NCBI GenBank assembly: GCA_965284435.1
Contig: OZ260083.1
Location: 2,046,001-2,110,000 of the forward strand
Reading direction: 5' to 3'
Length of the DNA stretch: 64,000 nucleotides
Source: CAIYZT01 sp947461435
GTDB lineage: Bacteria; Pseudomonadota; Alphaproteobacteria; Rhodobacterales; Rhodobacteraceae
Under the pieces are notes generated by a model that saw only the letters and a list, made by a program, of their open reading frames with translations, ran no database searches and was not told the DNA's origin. Below, piece by piece: positions 24,493 through 33,912 of this stretch (positions are counted from its first letter, which is position 1; the number at the start of each line of letters is the position of its first letter). The position numbers and the translations under genes are program-made.

Positions 24493-25858
24493 TGTTCGCT
24501 GCCTTTATGAAGGTCATCGGATTGACGGCACGACCGCCAAGCCTGATCTCGTAGTGAAGGTGTGTTCCGGTGGACCGGCCAGAGTTCCCCATATCACCGA
24601 TCCGGTCGCCGCGCGATACCCTTTGTCCGACATCGACCCTGATCTGCGAAAGGTGGCCGTAACGGGTTTCGATTCCGTAGGCGTGTTTGATCTTGATCAG
24701 GCGGCCATAGCCGTTGGACCAGCCGGCAAATTCAACCACGCCGTCTGCGGTGGCGTAGATCGCGGTGCCATAGGCGCCAGCCAGATCGGTGCCTTCGTGC
24801 ATCCGGGTGCCCCAGCCCTTGGGATCTTGACGGTTGCCAAAGCCCGAGGTCCAGCGGAAGGAATCTTTTACCGGCATGTCAAAGGGCGCCTTGAAGGCCG
24901 CGATGCGGTAGAGGTTCATCTTGTCCAGCCCCTCCAAGATCGCGTTGGCGCGGGATTCTTCGGGGAAGGGCGCTTGACCGGCGGTTGACAAGACGATGGG
25001 TGTCAGGGGGCCGCCCTGACCTGAATACCCCTCGCGCACGGATTTGAGCAGATCGTCGGGGGACAGGCCGGCCTGATTGAACATCTTTTCCAAGGGCTCG
25101 ACAGAGACTGTCAGCGCCTCTTCCAACTGTGTGAAGATGCGGTCGTTGCGGGCCTCAAGCTCTCGTTTTTGTTTTGATATGTCTTCGGCGCGGGCGGCGG
25201 CGCGGTCGGCCGCGCCCAAGGCCAGATCGCGTTGGCGCGCCGTGTTGTCCAGCGTTGAGGTGATCAGATCCAGGGTCAGTTCGGTATCGCGGATACGGCC
25301 GGTTTCCGTGCGTTCGGTTCCGGTCTGGTTTTCCAGTTCGGCCGAGGCGAGGGCGGCGCTGTTGCGCGCCTCATCGCGTTCCTTGATGGTGCGGCGCAGG
25401 GTGTTCTGGATCACGTCGATCCCGATTTCCAACTCGTGCCGGCTGTCTTCAGAGGCCAGAAGCCGCGCCTGCATCAAGGACACCTGCCCCAAGGCCGCGT
25501 TGAACTGCATCTGGGCCGAGGCGGCCTCTTCGACGCGCAGATCGCGGTCGACGGACAGGGCGTTGAGCCGGTCTTCGTACAGCGCCTGTTGGCGCAGCGT
25601 CTGTTCGCGCGACGAGCCGGCAGAAATGGAATCCAGCAAGATCAGCGCGGTTGCAAAGATCATCCAGCCCAAGGCCAGAGAGGCCACGCAGATGGTGATG
25701 GCTTGGGTCAGGGGGCGCAGACGGATAAACCGCGTTTCGGTATCCGATTTCAGAAACAGCCGCTGCTCTGGCAGGTGCGGTTCAAGCGCTGCGTTGATGC
25801 GTTGATTCAGGCGCGTGAGCAATCTTTGGTTCCGGTCTTTGTCTGAAGGCAAAGGCAA
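24482..25858 (-). CDS. M23 family metallopeptidase with coiled coil
   Basis: 458 residues from a TTG at 25858 (AAGGCGG upstream). One membrane span near 38-62 (ITICVASLALGWMIFATALI), a long coiled coil at ~75-260, and a C-terminal LytM/M23 zinc domain: HEGTDLAGAYGTAIYA, HAYGIETRYGHLSQ and HLHYEIRLGG with the metal histidines and aspartate. It should cleave peptide cross-links in the periplasm, or act as an activator if inactive, but the metal ligands all look present. First gene of a pair with bactofilin. The start is the least certain part. Confidence 0.9.
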   Translation of the reverse strand: MPLPSDKDRNQRLLTRLNQRINAALEPHLPEQRLFLKSDTETRFIRLRPLTQAITICVASLALGWMIFATALILLDSISAGSSREQTLRQQALYEDRLNALSVDRDLRVEEAASAQMQFNAALGQVSLMQARLLASEDSRHELEIGIDVIQNTLRRTIKERDEARNSAALASAELENQTGTERTETGRIRDTELTLDLITSTLDNTARQRDLALGAADRAAARAEDISKQKRELEARNDRIFTQLEEALTVSVEPLEKMFNQAGLSPDDLLKSVREGYSGQGGPLTPIVLSTAGQAPFPEESRANAILEGLDKMNLYRIAAFKAPFDMPVKDSFRWTSGFGNRQDPKGWGTRMHEGTDLAGAYGTAIYATADGVVEFAGWSNGYGRLIKIKHAYGIETRYGHLSQIRVDVGQRVSRGDRIGDMGNSGRSTGTHLHYEIRLGGRAVNPMTFIKAANNVF

Positions 25859-25980
25859 GAACCGCCTTTTTGTCCTGTACTTGATTACAAAGCGGGCATC
25901 TGCGGGGCAAGCTTGAAGGTGGGGGATGGGCCATTGCCTGCCGTGAACCCCATTGGATCGGCAAAAACCCGCCGATAAGG

Positions 25981-26850
25981 TTAATGCCGGTCCTTCGGAT
26001 CATCGACGAGGGGCCAGTAAAAGTCGGGGGGAATACCGGCTTCGGCGCGCTTTTCCTCGTTGAAGGGCGGTTTGAGGTTGCCGTGAAAGTACATCCGTAC
26101 AAGACGGTGAAACACCTCTTTGGGGTCTTCGCCGTCGCGCCCGCACAGCCAGTTGAACCATTTGGACCCATAGGCGACATGGGCCACCTCTTCGGCGTAG
26201 ATCACATGCAGCGCCGCGAGGGCCTGCGTTTCCCCGGTTTTTTCGAACAGGGCGATCATCTGCGGCGAGACGTCCAGACCGCGCGCTTCGAGGACCATCG
26301 GCACGACGGCAAGACGACCCTTGAAATCTTGCGCCGTATCGGCCGCGGCCCGCCACAGGCCCGCATGGGCCGCAAAGGCGCCATAATGGCTGCCCATCGC
26401 CTCGAGGCAATCGCTGACCAGATTGAAATGATTGGATTCTTCGTCTGCCGCTTTCACCCAATCGTCGTAAAAGCCCAAGGGCATGGGGTGGTCTGTGAAG
26501 CGGGCGATGATATCCCAATGCAGATCGATGGCATTCAGTTCGATATGAGCCAGCGAATGCAGAAGAGCGATCCGGCCAGAGGCCGTGCTGCTGCGCCGGC
26601 GCGGCACATCTTTTGGATCCAGCAAATCAGGCTTGTCCGGGCGGGCGGGCTGATCTGGCGGGGCACAGACACCCAAGGGCAAAGGCGCGCCCGAGGCCCG
26701 CGATGCCACCCAGAGCGCGGCATTCTTGCGGCTGAGCGCCGCCTTTTCGCGCCCGTTGGCGCAGCAAAGCACCTGCACTGCCAATTCTGCCAAGGATGTC
26801 ATCGGACGGTGCGCCGCTGTGCCGATTGCGGATGTCTGGGGGGGTTGCAC
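25981..26850 (-). CDS. DUF455 ferritin-like protein
   Basis: 289 residues. Glu/His pairs of a ferritin-like four-helix bundle are seen (LAHIELNAIDLHWD, DEESNHFNLV, EARGLDVSPQM, IYAEEVAHVAYG), suggesting a di-metal site. Function of this family is not established. GTG 26850 starts 6 bases after the peroxiredoxin stop; ATG 26802 (MTSLAELAV) is an alternative with a poor ribosome site. It runs in one unit with the peroxiredoxin upstream. Confidence 0.8.
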   Translation of the reverse strand: MQPPQTSAIGTAAHRPMTSLAELAVQVLCCANGREKAALSRKNAALWVASRASGAPLPLGVCAPPDQPARPDKPDLLDPKDVPRRRSSTASGRIALLHSLAHIELNAIDLHWDIIARFTDHPMPLGFYDDWVKAADEESNHFNLVSDCLEAMGSHYGAFAAHAGLWRAAADTAQDFKGRLAVVPMVLEARGLDVSPQMIALFEKTGETQALAALHVIYAEEVAHVAYGSKWFNWLCGRDGEDPKEVFHRLVRMYFHGNLKPPFNEEKRAEAGIPPDFYWPLVDDPKDRH

Positions 26851-26856
26851 GCTGCC

Positions 26857-27318
26857 CTACAGGCCACGAACGGCGGCCAAGACCTCGGCCGCGTGGCCCT
26901 TGACCTTGTCGACCTTCCACATCTGCGCGATCTTTCCATCGCCGCCGATCAAGACGGTGGACCGCAGGACGCCGATCACCTGCTTGCCAAAGAACAGCTT
27001 TTCCCCGAACGCGCCCCAGGATTCCATCATCTGCCCGCCAAAATCAGAGCCGAGGGCAAAGCCGATGCCCATCTTCGCCTTGAATTTGTCATGCGCGGCG
27101 ACCTTGTCTTTCGAGATCCCGATCACCTTGACCCCTGCCGCTGCAAAATCGGGCAGGAGGGTGTTGAACTCCATCACCTCGTTCGTGCAGCTGGGCGTGC
27201 CATCTTGCCCGTAGAAAAACACGACAACGGGTGCCGGCTGTGCCGCCGACAGGACGAAACTGATCCCCCCGTCGCAGGGCAGGGTGAAATCCGGGGCGGT
27301 TTGGCCAAGGGTCAACAT
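26857..27318 (-). CDS. Peroxiredoxin, Bcp/AhpC-TSA type
   Basis: 153 residues. Thioredoxin fold with the peroxidatic Cys44 in DGTPSCTNEV, where Bcp proteins have DxTPGCT; no second cysteine is seen at the Bcp resolving position, so it may work as a 1-Cys enzyme. It should reduce peroxides in the cytoplasm. ATG 27318 is chosen over 27324 because AAGGAT ends just before the first ATG and is at proper distance from the second. Divergent from the AsmA-like gene. Confidence 0.88.
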   Translation of the reverse strand: MLTLGQTAPDFTLPCDGGISFVLSAAQPAPVVVFFYGQDGTPSCTNEVMEFNTLLPDFAAAGVKVIGISKDKVAAHDKFKAKMGIGFALGSDFGGQMMESWGAFGEKLFFGKQVIGVLRSTVLIGGDGKIAQMWKVDKVKGHAAEVLAAVRGL

Positions 27319-27418
27319 GGGCATATCCTTGCATGTGGATCACGATTTCTTTGCGTTCTAGTTGCCTTTCGTCCGTGATAAAGGCAAGGCAACGAAAAAA
27401 GATTTGTACGGGGTGACA

Positions 27419-30400
27419 ATGGCAGGGAGTGATCAACAGGCAGGACCGGGCGACGCCCCGGATCCGCTGTTGCTGACCCCGGGCATGCACGATGCCGCGG
27501 TGGTGCCCCCATCGACCGCAAGGCCCCTGCGCGCCAAAAAGCGTGACCGCGCCTTAGGGTTTCGGCTTTTTCTGGTCTTGTTGGGATTTTCCATCGTGGC
27601 GGCCGGGTTTTCTTTGAAGATCAGGCCGTTATCTTTGCCGATCTTTGCCGTGGCCGAGGTTGAATCGCGCATGAACCGTGTGACGGGTCCGGTCTTGCCG
27701 GGGGTTCGATTGTCGCTGGGCGGGATTGAGGTGATGCTGGACGAAAGCTGGTCACCGGTGTTTCGCTTGCAAGATCTGCGCTTGTTGCAAGGCGCGGGGA
27801 CCGAAACTTTGCTGGATTTGCCGGCAGCCAGCATGACACTGGACGGTGAGGCGCTGATGCGCGGGACGCTGAAGCCCAGCAGATTGATTGTGTCGGGCGC
27901 GCATCTTGACCTTCGCCGCGATCTGGAGGGGCACCTAAATCTGTCGTTGGGGCAGGGATCATCGCCGGCAATCCAAAGTTTGGGAGAGATTTTCGACCGG
28001 TTGGATACGGCCATGGCCGCGCCCGAGTTTGCGCGGCTGAAAACCGTGGAGTTTGAAGCCTTGAGCCTGTCGTTGTTCGATGAACGCGAGCAGCGCCGCT
28101 GGGAGTTGGGGGATGGCCGTCTGATCGCGGAAAACCGGCCCGAAGACGTGGCTGCGGAAATGGCAATTTCGTTTCTGGGCACGTCCAATGCGCGTGCGGT
28201 GATGACGGCGGTGGTCAGCAAAGGGTCTGGCCGGGCGCGGCTGCAGGCCGAAATTTCGGATGTTCGCGCCGCCGACCTTGCCGCGCAGAATCCGGTTCTG
28301 GCGTGGATGGGGGCTGTGGATGCCCCCCTTTCCGGACGTTTCCTGGCCGACCTGACGCGAAACGGGATCGAGGCGCTGACGGCGGAACTGACCTTGGGGG
28401 CGGGTGCATTGAAGCCCGGCCAGCAGGCCGCCCCCATCGCCTTTAACAAGGCCGGGCTTAAACTGTCGTATGATCCAAAAGACGGGCGCTTGCGATTGAG
28501 CGATCTGACGATTGAAAGCCAATCGTTTCGCGCCAAGGCCGAGGGGCAGGTTTATTCGCTGGACGGTGCTGGTACCATCCTGACAGGGGTTTTGACGGGG
28601 CAGCGCCCCTTGGCCTATTTGGGGCAATTGACGCTGACAGAGGTCAAGATCGACCCCGAGGGCCAGTTTGAAAGCCCGATTGAATTTTCCAACGGCGCGC
28701 TTGACCTGCGTCTTATTCCAGATCCGTTTCAGGTGGAGGTGGGGCAGTTGACCCTGTCGGACGGATCCGAACGCTTGACGGTTTCGGGCAAGGCACGTGC
28801 CGATGATGCCGGATGGACCGCGTCCTTTGACATGGCGATGAACCAAGTGTCGGTCAAAAAGCTGATGCAGCTTTGGCCCTTGCGGTTGGTGCCCAAAACC
28901 CGGGCCTGGGCCACCAAGAACCTGTTGACGGGGGACATGACCGATGTCAACGGCGCGATCAGACTGGCGCCGGGGACAGAGCCCCGATTGCATCTGGACT
29001 ATGATTTTGCCGATGCCGAGATCAAGTTCATGGCCAATATGCCGCCCATTCAAGGGGGAAAGGGCTATTCCGTGATCGACGGCAAGGTCAACACGATCGT
29101 TCTGACCCAAGGCCGCCTGACCCCGCCGCAAGGCGGTGTGATCGATTTGGCCGGATCGTCCATGAAGGTGCTGGACATCTGGCAGATCCCGGCAAAGGCC
29201 GCGATTTCCTTGCGCGGCCGGGGGCCGGCGGTGGCAATGCTGTCGATCTTGGATCAAAAGCCGTTTGAATACCTGAAGAAGGCGGGGCGCCCTGTGGCGC
29301 TTGGAAGCGGCGAGGCGGTGATGCAGGCCGAGGTTCTGACGCCCTTGGCCAAATCAAAGCCGCAAGATGTCACCTTCAGTGCGCAGGCGCAGGTTGCCGG
29401 GTTTGCATCGTCCTTGCTGGTCAGCGGACGGCAGATTGTGGTTCCCGATCTGAAGGTCAGCGCGGATAACACCGGCATGACGGCCACGGGGGCCGGCACG
29501 ATAGACGGTGTGCCGTTTGACGGCAGCTATCGTTTGCCCTTTCAGGCGTCGGGCGGTGTGGCCACGGTCAGCGGGACGGTTGAAGTATCGCCCCTGACGG
29601 TGGACGCCTTTGATCTGGGCCTTCCGGCGGGGATGGTCAAAGGGCGGTCAACCGGGCAAATCACCATCGCCCTGCCAAAGGGCGCTGCGCCGCAGATGCG
29701 CCTGAACGCCGATTTGAAGGGCACCAGTGTGTCGATTCCCGATCTGGGCTGGACGAAAGGCGCGCAGGGCACGGCGCGGCTGGAGGTTGAGGCAACCTTG
29801 TCGTCGCCCCCGGTGGTCAGCCGTCTGACCTTTTCCAGCGCGGGATTGGCGGCAGAAGGGCGGATTGGGTTTCGGGACAATGGACGGCTGGATGTTGCGC
29901 GGTTTGACAAGGTGACGATGGGGGGCTGGCTGGATGGCGCAGTCGAGATCAGGGGGACGGCGCCCCTGTCTTTTGCGGTCACCTCTGGGGCAATTGATTT
30001 TCGCGAATTTCCCTCGGCACAGCAGCGCGCATCGGCGGGGGGCGGCGCCGCCGCCGGATCGCCTTTGGCGTTGAACCTGAAAGAGTTTCGAGTGACCGAC
30101 ACGATCCGGCTGAACGGGTTTCGGGGAGATTTCACCTTGGGCGCGCGGGGGGTGAACGGGCAGTTCACGGCCCAATTGGGCGGGGAGGTGGCTGTTTCGG
30201 GCGGTGTGGCCCCCGAAGCCTTTGGCACCGGCATCCGGGTTGTCTCAAGCGATGCAGGGGGCGCGCTGCGGGCGGCCGGTGTGTTTGAGTCGGCCCGCGG
30301 CGGCACGGTGGATCTGCGGCTGACGCCCCGCGCCGAAGAGGGGTTTTATGACGGGCGGGCGGTTATCAGCGATCTTCGGGTGAAAAATGCCAATGTCCTT

Positions 30401-30808
30401 GCAGATTTGCTGAACGCCATATCGGTGGTTGGTTTGCTGGAGCAGTTGAACGGCTCGGGCATCGTGTTCAACACGGCGGAGGCAGATTTTGTTCTGTCGC
30501 CCACGCAGGTGAAGATCAACCGATCCTCAGCGGTGGGGGCATCGATGGGGGTATCGATGGAGGGGACCTATCAGACCGAAACCGGGGCCTTGCGGATGGG
30601 CGGGGTGGTGTCGCCGATCTATTTGCTGAACGGGATCGGGGCGATCTTGACGCGCAAGGGAGAGGGGCTTTTTGGGTTCACCTATCGGTTGGACGGGACG
30701 GCGGATGATCCAAGGGTGGGGGTGAACCCCTTGTCCATTCTGACGCCCGGAATGTTTCGGGAAATTTTTCGCAGACCCCCGCCCAAATCTGAAAGAGGGA
30801 CCCCGTGA
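27419..30808 (+). CDS. AsmA/YhdP-like large envelope protein (DUF3971)
   Basis: 1129 residues from ATG 27419. A ~60-residue cytoplasmic lead, one membrane span near 62-82 (FRLFLVLLGFSIVAAGFSL), and a very long repetitive beta-rich periplasmic part ending in an AsmA-type region (LNGSGIVFNTAEADFVLSPT, YLLNGIGAILTRKGEGLFGF). YhdP and its relatives bridge the periplasm and move phospholipids to the outer membrane in E. coli; the same is likely here. A TTG at 27362 is in frame but less likely. Its stop overlaps the GTG of queA (GTGA). Confidence 0.85.
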   Translation: MAGSDQQAGPGDAPDPLLLTPGMHDAAVVPPSTARPLRAKKRDRALGFRLFLVLLGFSIVAAGFSLKIRPLSLPIFAVAEVESRMNRVTGPVLPGVRLSLGGIEVMLDESWSPVFRLQDLRLLQGAGTETLLDLPAASMTLDGEALMRGTLKPSRLIVSGAHLDLRRDLEGHLNLSLGQGSSPAIQSLGEIFDRLDTAMAAPEFARLKTVEFEALSLSLFDEREQRRWELGDGRLIAENRPEDVAAEMAISFLGTSNARAVMTAVVSKGSGRARLQAEISDVRAADLAAQNPVLAWMGAVDAPLSGRFLADLTRNGIEALTAELTLGAGALKPGQQAAPIAFNKAGLKLSYDPKDGRLRLSDLTIESQSFRAKAEGQVYSLDGAGTILTGVLTGQRPLAYLGQLTLTEVKIDPEGQFESPIEFSNGALDLRLIPDPFQVEVGQLTLSDGSERLTVSGKARADDAGWTASFDMAMNQVSVKKLMQLWPLRLVPKTRAWATKNLLTGDMTDVNGAIRLAPGTEPRLHLDYDFADAEIKFMANMPPIQGGKGYSVIDGKVNTIVLTQGRLTPPQGGVIDLAGSSMKVLDIWQIPAKAAISLRGRGPAVAMLSILDQKPFEYLKKAGRPVALGSGEAVMQAEVLTPLAKSKPQDVTFSAQAQVAGFASSLLVSGRQIVVPDLKVSADNTGMTATGAGTIDGVPFDGSYRLPFQASGGVATVSGTVEVSPLTVDAFDLGLPAGMVKGRSTGQITIALPKGAAPQMRLNADLKGTSVSIPDLGWTKGAQGTARLEVEATLSSPPVVSRLTFSSAGLAAEGRIGFRDNGRLDVARFDKVTMGGWLDGAVEIRGTAPLSFAVTSGAIDFREFPSAQQRASAGGGAAAGSPLALNLKEFRVTDTIRLNGFRGDFTLGARGVNGQFTAQLGGEVAVSGGVAPEAFGTGIRVVSSDAGGALRAAGVFESARGGTVDLRLTPRAEEGFYDGRAVISDLRVKNANVLADLLNAISVVGLLEQLNGSGIVFNTAEADFVLSPTQVKINRSSAVGASMGVSMEGTYQTETGALRMGGVVSPIYLLNGIGAILTRKGEGLFGFTYRLDGTADDPRVGVNPLSILTPGMFREIFRRPPPKSERGTP

Positions 30809-31836
30809 AACTGTCTGACTTTGATTTTGAACTGCCCGAGGCCCTGATTGCGACCCGGCCGGCCCAACCGCGAACCGCGGCGCGATTGCTGGTGGCCGAA
30901 GGGGACGAGATCCGCGATCTGCATGTGCATGATCTTTTGACCCTTTTTCGGCCCACAGACCGGTTGGTTCTGAACAACACCCGCGTCATTCCGGCCCGCT
31001 TGTTTGGGCAACGTCGGCGCGGGGATTCGGTGGCAAAGATCGAGTTGACCTTGCTTGAACCCGTGGCACAGGGGTGGCGAGCCTTGGCCAAGCCCCTGCG
31101 CAAGGTCAACACGGGCGAAGTGATCTGGATCTCTGATCAACTGAGCGCCGAAGTTTTGGCGAAATCCGAGACGGATTTGACGTTGGCGTTCAATGTGATG
31201 GGCGACGATTTTGAGGCAGCCTTGACCTTGGCCGGCGTCATGCCGCTGCCGCCCTATATCGCGGCCAAGCGGCCCGCGGATGCCCAAGACAAGATCGATT
31301 ATCAAACGGTTTTTGCCAAACATGCGGGGGCGGTTGCGGCCCCGACGGCCAGTTTGCATTTTGATACCGATTTGTTGGCCGCTTTGGCCGCCAAAGGCGT
31401 GCAGTTCAGCGAAGTGACGTTGCACGTCGGGGCGGGAACCTTTCTGCCGGTCAAGGTTGACGATGTGACGCGCCACAAGATGCACGCCGAATTGGGCGAG
31501 GTTACCGCGCAGGCCGCGCAAGAAATCAACGCCACGCGGGCTGCGGGGGGCAGAATCATTCCTGTGGGGACCACGGCCCTGCGGTTGATCGAATCCGCGG
31601 CGCGCAGCGGAACCCTGACCCCGTGGAGCGGGCCGACCGATATCTTCATCTATCCGGGGTTCAAATTTGCCATCGCCGACGGTTTGATGACGAACTTTCA
31701 CCTGCCGAAATCCACCTTGATGATGCTGGTGTCGGCGCTGATGGGCAAAGAGCGGATTGATCGCATCTATGCCCATGCCGTGGCCAATTCATACCGGTTT
31801 TTCAGTTATGGCGATGCGTCCCTGCTTTTGCCGTGA
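30805..31836 (+). CDS. queA: S-adenosylmethionine:tRNA ribosyltransferase-isomerase
   Basis: 343 residues, family length. It transfers and rearranges the ribosyl of SAM onto preQ1-34 to make epoxyqueuosine. Family blocks: FDFELPEALIATRPAQPRTA, LVLNNTRVIPARL, MPLPPYI, KHAGAVAAPTASLHF and LHVGAGTFLPVK. Starts with GTG inside the stop of the AsmA-like gene, so it is translated from the same message. tgt, its pathway neighbour, lies 30 kb upstream. Confidence 0.96.
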   Translation: MKLSDFDFELPEALIATRPAQPRTAARLLVAEGDEIRDLHVHDLLTLFRPTDRLVLNNTRVIPARLFGQRRRGDSVAKIELTLLEPVAQGWRALAKPLRKVNTGEVIWISDQLSAEVLAKSETDLTLAFNVMGDDFEAALTLAGVMPLPPYIAAKRPADAQDKIDYQTVFAKHAGAVAAPTASLHFDTDLLAALAAKGVQFSEVTLHVGAGTFLPVKVDDVTRHKMHAELGEVTAQAAQEINATRAAGGRIIPVGTTALRLIESAARSGTLTPWSGPTDIFIYPGFKFAIADGLMTNFHLPKSTLMMLVSALMGKERIDRIYAHAVANSYRFFSYGDASLLLP

Positions 31837-31925
31837 GACAGGGCCGGGGAATTTCGCCCAAGGGCTAAATGTAAATGTTTTCTTGTCGCCACTGTCCTAG
31901 GCTGTTGAAAATGGAGTGATGCCGC

Positions 31926-33170
31926 ATGCTGACCGTTCTTCGAAACTCTTGGGCCTTGTTGCTGGGCGTGATGCTTTTGATGCTGGGCAACGGTATTCAG
32001 GGTACATTGCTGGGCATTCGGGGCAAGATCGAAGGGTTCAGCGCGGTTGAGATGTCTTATGTGATGTCGGCCTATTCGGCGGGCTTTCTGCTGGGCAGCC
32101 GGTTTGCCCCGGACATGATCCGCCGGGTGGGGCATGTGCGGGTCTTTGCGGCGCTTGGCTCGCTGATCTCGGCGATCTTGATCTTGTTTCCGATTGCCCC
32201 GGATTGGATGGCTTGGGCCGCGATGCGCGCTGTGATCGGCTTTTCCTTTGCGGGCGTTTATATCACGGCCGAAAGCTGGTTGAACGCCTCGGCCAGCAAT
32301 GAAACGCGCGGGCAGGCCTTGTCGGCCTATATGATCTGCCAGATGATTGGCATCATTGCGGCGCAAGGGCTGATGAACCTGCGCGATCCGGGCGGATTTG
32401 ATCTGTTCGTCATTTCGTCCATTCTGGTGTCGGTTGCCTTTACGCCCATTCTTCTGTCGGCCAGCCCCGCCCCCAGTTTTGAACGGATCACGCCCCTGCC
32501 TATACAACACCTGTTTCGCACCTCGCCCTTGGGCTGTGTCGGGCTGTTCTTGTTGGGAGGCGTCTTTTCGGCGTTGTTCGGAATGGCATCGGTTTGGGGG
32601 TCGGAGATCGGGCTGTCGGTGAAGAATATCTCGATCTTCATCGGATCGATCTATCTGGGGGGCTTGGTGCTGCAATATCCCATCGGCTGGGTCTCGGACC
32701 GGCAGGATCGGCGCAGCTTGATCATGGTTTTATCGGCTGCGGGGGCGGTTGTGGCCTTTGCCGGAATGATCTTGCCTTGGAGCATGATCTTTCTGGCCAG
32801 CATCGCCTTTTTTGCCGGCGGGATCGCCAACCCTTTGTATTCCTTGATGGTGGCCTATGTGAACGACTATCTGGAATCTGACCAGATGGCAGGGGCCTCG
32901 GCGGGGCTTTTGTTCATATACGGTCTGGGGTCTATCGGGGGCCCGCTGATCACCGGCTGGTTGATGGCGCTTGTCGGGCCGTCGGGGTTTTTCCTGTTCA
33001 TTGCGCTGCTGTTCACGGCCACGGCCGTTTATGCCCTGTACCGCATGTCGCGCGGCCGGGTGCGGCTGTTCCGCCGCCGGTTTCGGGCTTTGTCGCCGAC
33101 CGCATCGGCGGTTGCGGTGGAGGCGGCGGTGGAGGACGCGCCCAAAGACGGGATCGCGGCTGGCCTGTGA
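31926..33170 (+). CDS. MFS transporter, YcaD-like
   Basis: 414 residues, about 12 hydrophobic segments in two halves split near 200; the first half carries the MFS loop (LGSRFAPDMIRRVGHVRVFA) and the second repeats it as YPIGWVSDRQDRRSLI. It lacks soluble domains. This set resembles the YcaD group of MFS transporters with a poorly known substrate. ATG 31926 has GGAG about 9 bases upstream. The C-terminal tail is basic and then acidic (RGRVRLFRRRFRALSPT). Confidence 0.85.
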   Translation: MLTVLRNSWALLLGVMLLMLGNGIQGTLLGIRGKIEGFSAVEMSYVMSAYSAGFLLGSRFAPDMIRRVGHVRVFAALGSLISAILILFPIAPDWMAWAAMRAVIGFSFAGVYITAESWLNASASNETRGQALSAYMICQMIGIIAAQGLMNLRDPGGFDLFVISSILVSVAFTPILLSASPAPSFERITPLPIQHLFRTSPLGCVGLFLLGGVFSALFGMASVWGSEIGLSVKNISIFIGSIYLGGLVLQYPIGWVSDRQDRRSLIMVLSAAGAVVAFAGMILPWSMIFLASIAFFAGGIANPLYSLMVAYVNDYLESDQMAGASAGLLFIYGLGSIGGPLITGWLMALVGPSGFFLFIALLFTATAVYALYRMSRGRVRLFRRRFRALSPTASAVAVEAAVEDAPKDGIAAGL

Positions 33171-33247
33171 CGATACCCATGGGCGATGGAAGGGCTGGTT
33201 TTTCGCGGCAAAGCGCCTAGCATGCACAGGGATCGCAAGGAGCGCCC

Positions 33248-33811
33248 ATGCCACAGATCACACAGGTATTGGACTTTTGGCATCAACTGGGCCCCAAGGG
33301 CTGGTTTGATGTCAATGTGCAGGTGGATGACGAGATCCGAACCCGATTTGGCGGGCTTTGGGGCGAGGTGCGCGATGGCGGCCACACGGCGTGGCGGGAC
33401 ACCCCGCCCGGGTGCCTGGCCTATTTGATCGTGGCCGACCAGTTTCCGCGCAATATGTTTCGCGGCGACCCCCGGGCGTTTTCAACCGACGAAGTCGCCC
33501 GCGCTGCCGCGCGCGTTGCCGTATTGGCCGGGCACGATCTGTCGGCCGACGATGGGCTGCGCAGTTTCTTCTATCTGCCCTTTGAGCATTCAGAATCCTT
33601 GGGAGATCAAGATTGGTCAGTCGATCTGTTTGAAGGGCGCACGACCGATTCGTCCCATATTCTGCATGCCCATGCCCACCGTGAGGTGATCCGGCGATAT
33701 GGGCGGTTTCCAACGCGCAATGCCGCGCTGTCGCGGGCGAACACCCCCGCCGAGGAGGTGTTTCTGGCGGCAGGCGGCTATGGCGCGGTGGTGCGCGCGT
33801 TGGGGGGCTGA
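33248..33811 (+). CDS. DUF924 family protein
   Basis: 187 residues. Typical DUF924 features: VLDFWHQLGPKGWFDVNVQV, LIVADQFPRNMFRGDPRAFS, FFYLPFEHSESLGDQDWSV and HAHREVIRRYGRFPTRNAAL. All-helical, TPR-like cytoplasmic protein of unknown function. The ATG follows AAGGAGCGCCC. It lies between the MFS gene and lpdA, about 77 and 101 bases from each. Confidence 0.9.
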   Translation: MPQITQVLDFWHQLGPKGWFDVNVQVDDEIRTRFGGLWGEVRDGGHTAWRDTPPGCLAYLIVADQFPRNMFRGDPRAFSTDEVARAAARVAVLAGHDLSADDGLRSFFYLPFEHSESLGDQDWSVDLFEGRTTDSSHILHAHAHREVIRRYGRFPTRNAALSRANTPAEEVFLAAGGYGAVVRALGG

Positions 33812-33871
33812 GCAGCTATGCAATTTGTGCAAGGGCCCACGGCGCGGCCTTCATTGCTTGGTTTCAAATTA

Positions 33872-33889
33872 TAGTTTAAGGCCAAACTA
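33872..33889. promoter_or_regulatory. Inverted repeat in the lpdA upstream region
   Basis: TAGTTT-AAGGCC-AAACTA, a perfect 6-bp inverted repeat in an AT-rich stretch 24 bases before the lpdA GTG. It may be an operator; no regulator is known to me for this site. Confidence 0.35.
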
Positions 33890-33912
33890 CTTTTCTTGAG
33901 GGAGGGAAGACT

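Noticed and set aside
27959..29257. 432-codon minus-strand frame opposite the AsmA-like gene
   Set aside because: Shadow of a GC-rich real gene; no recognisable features.
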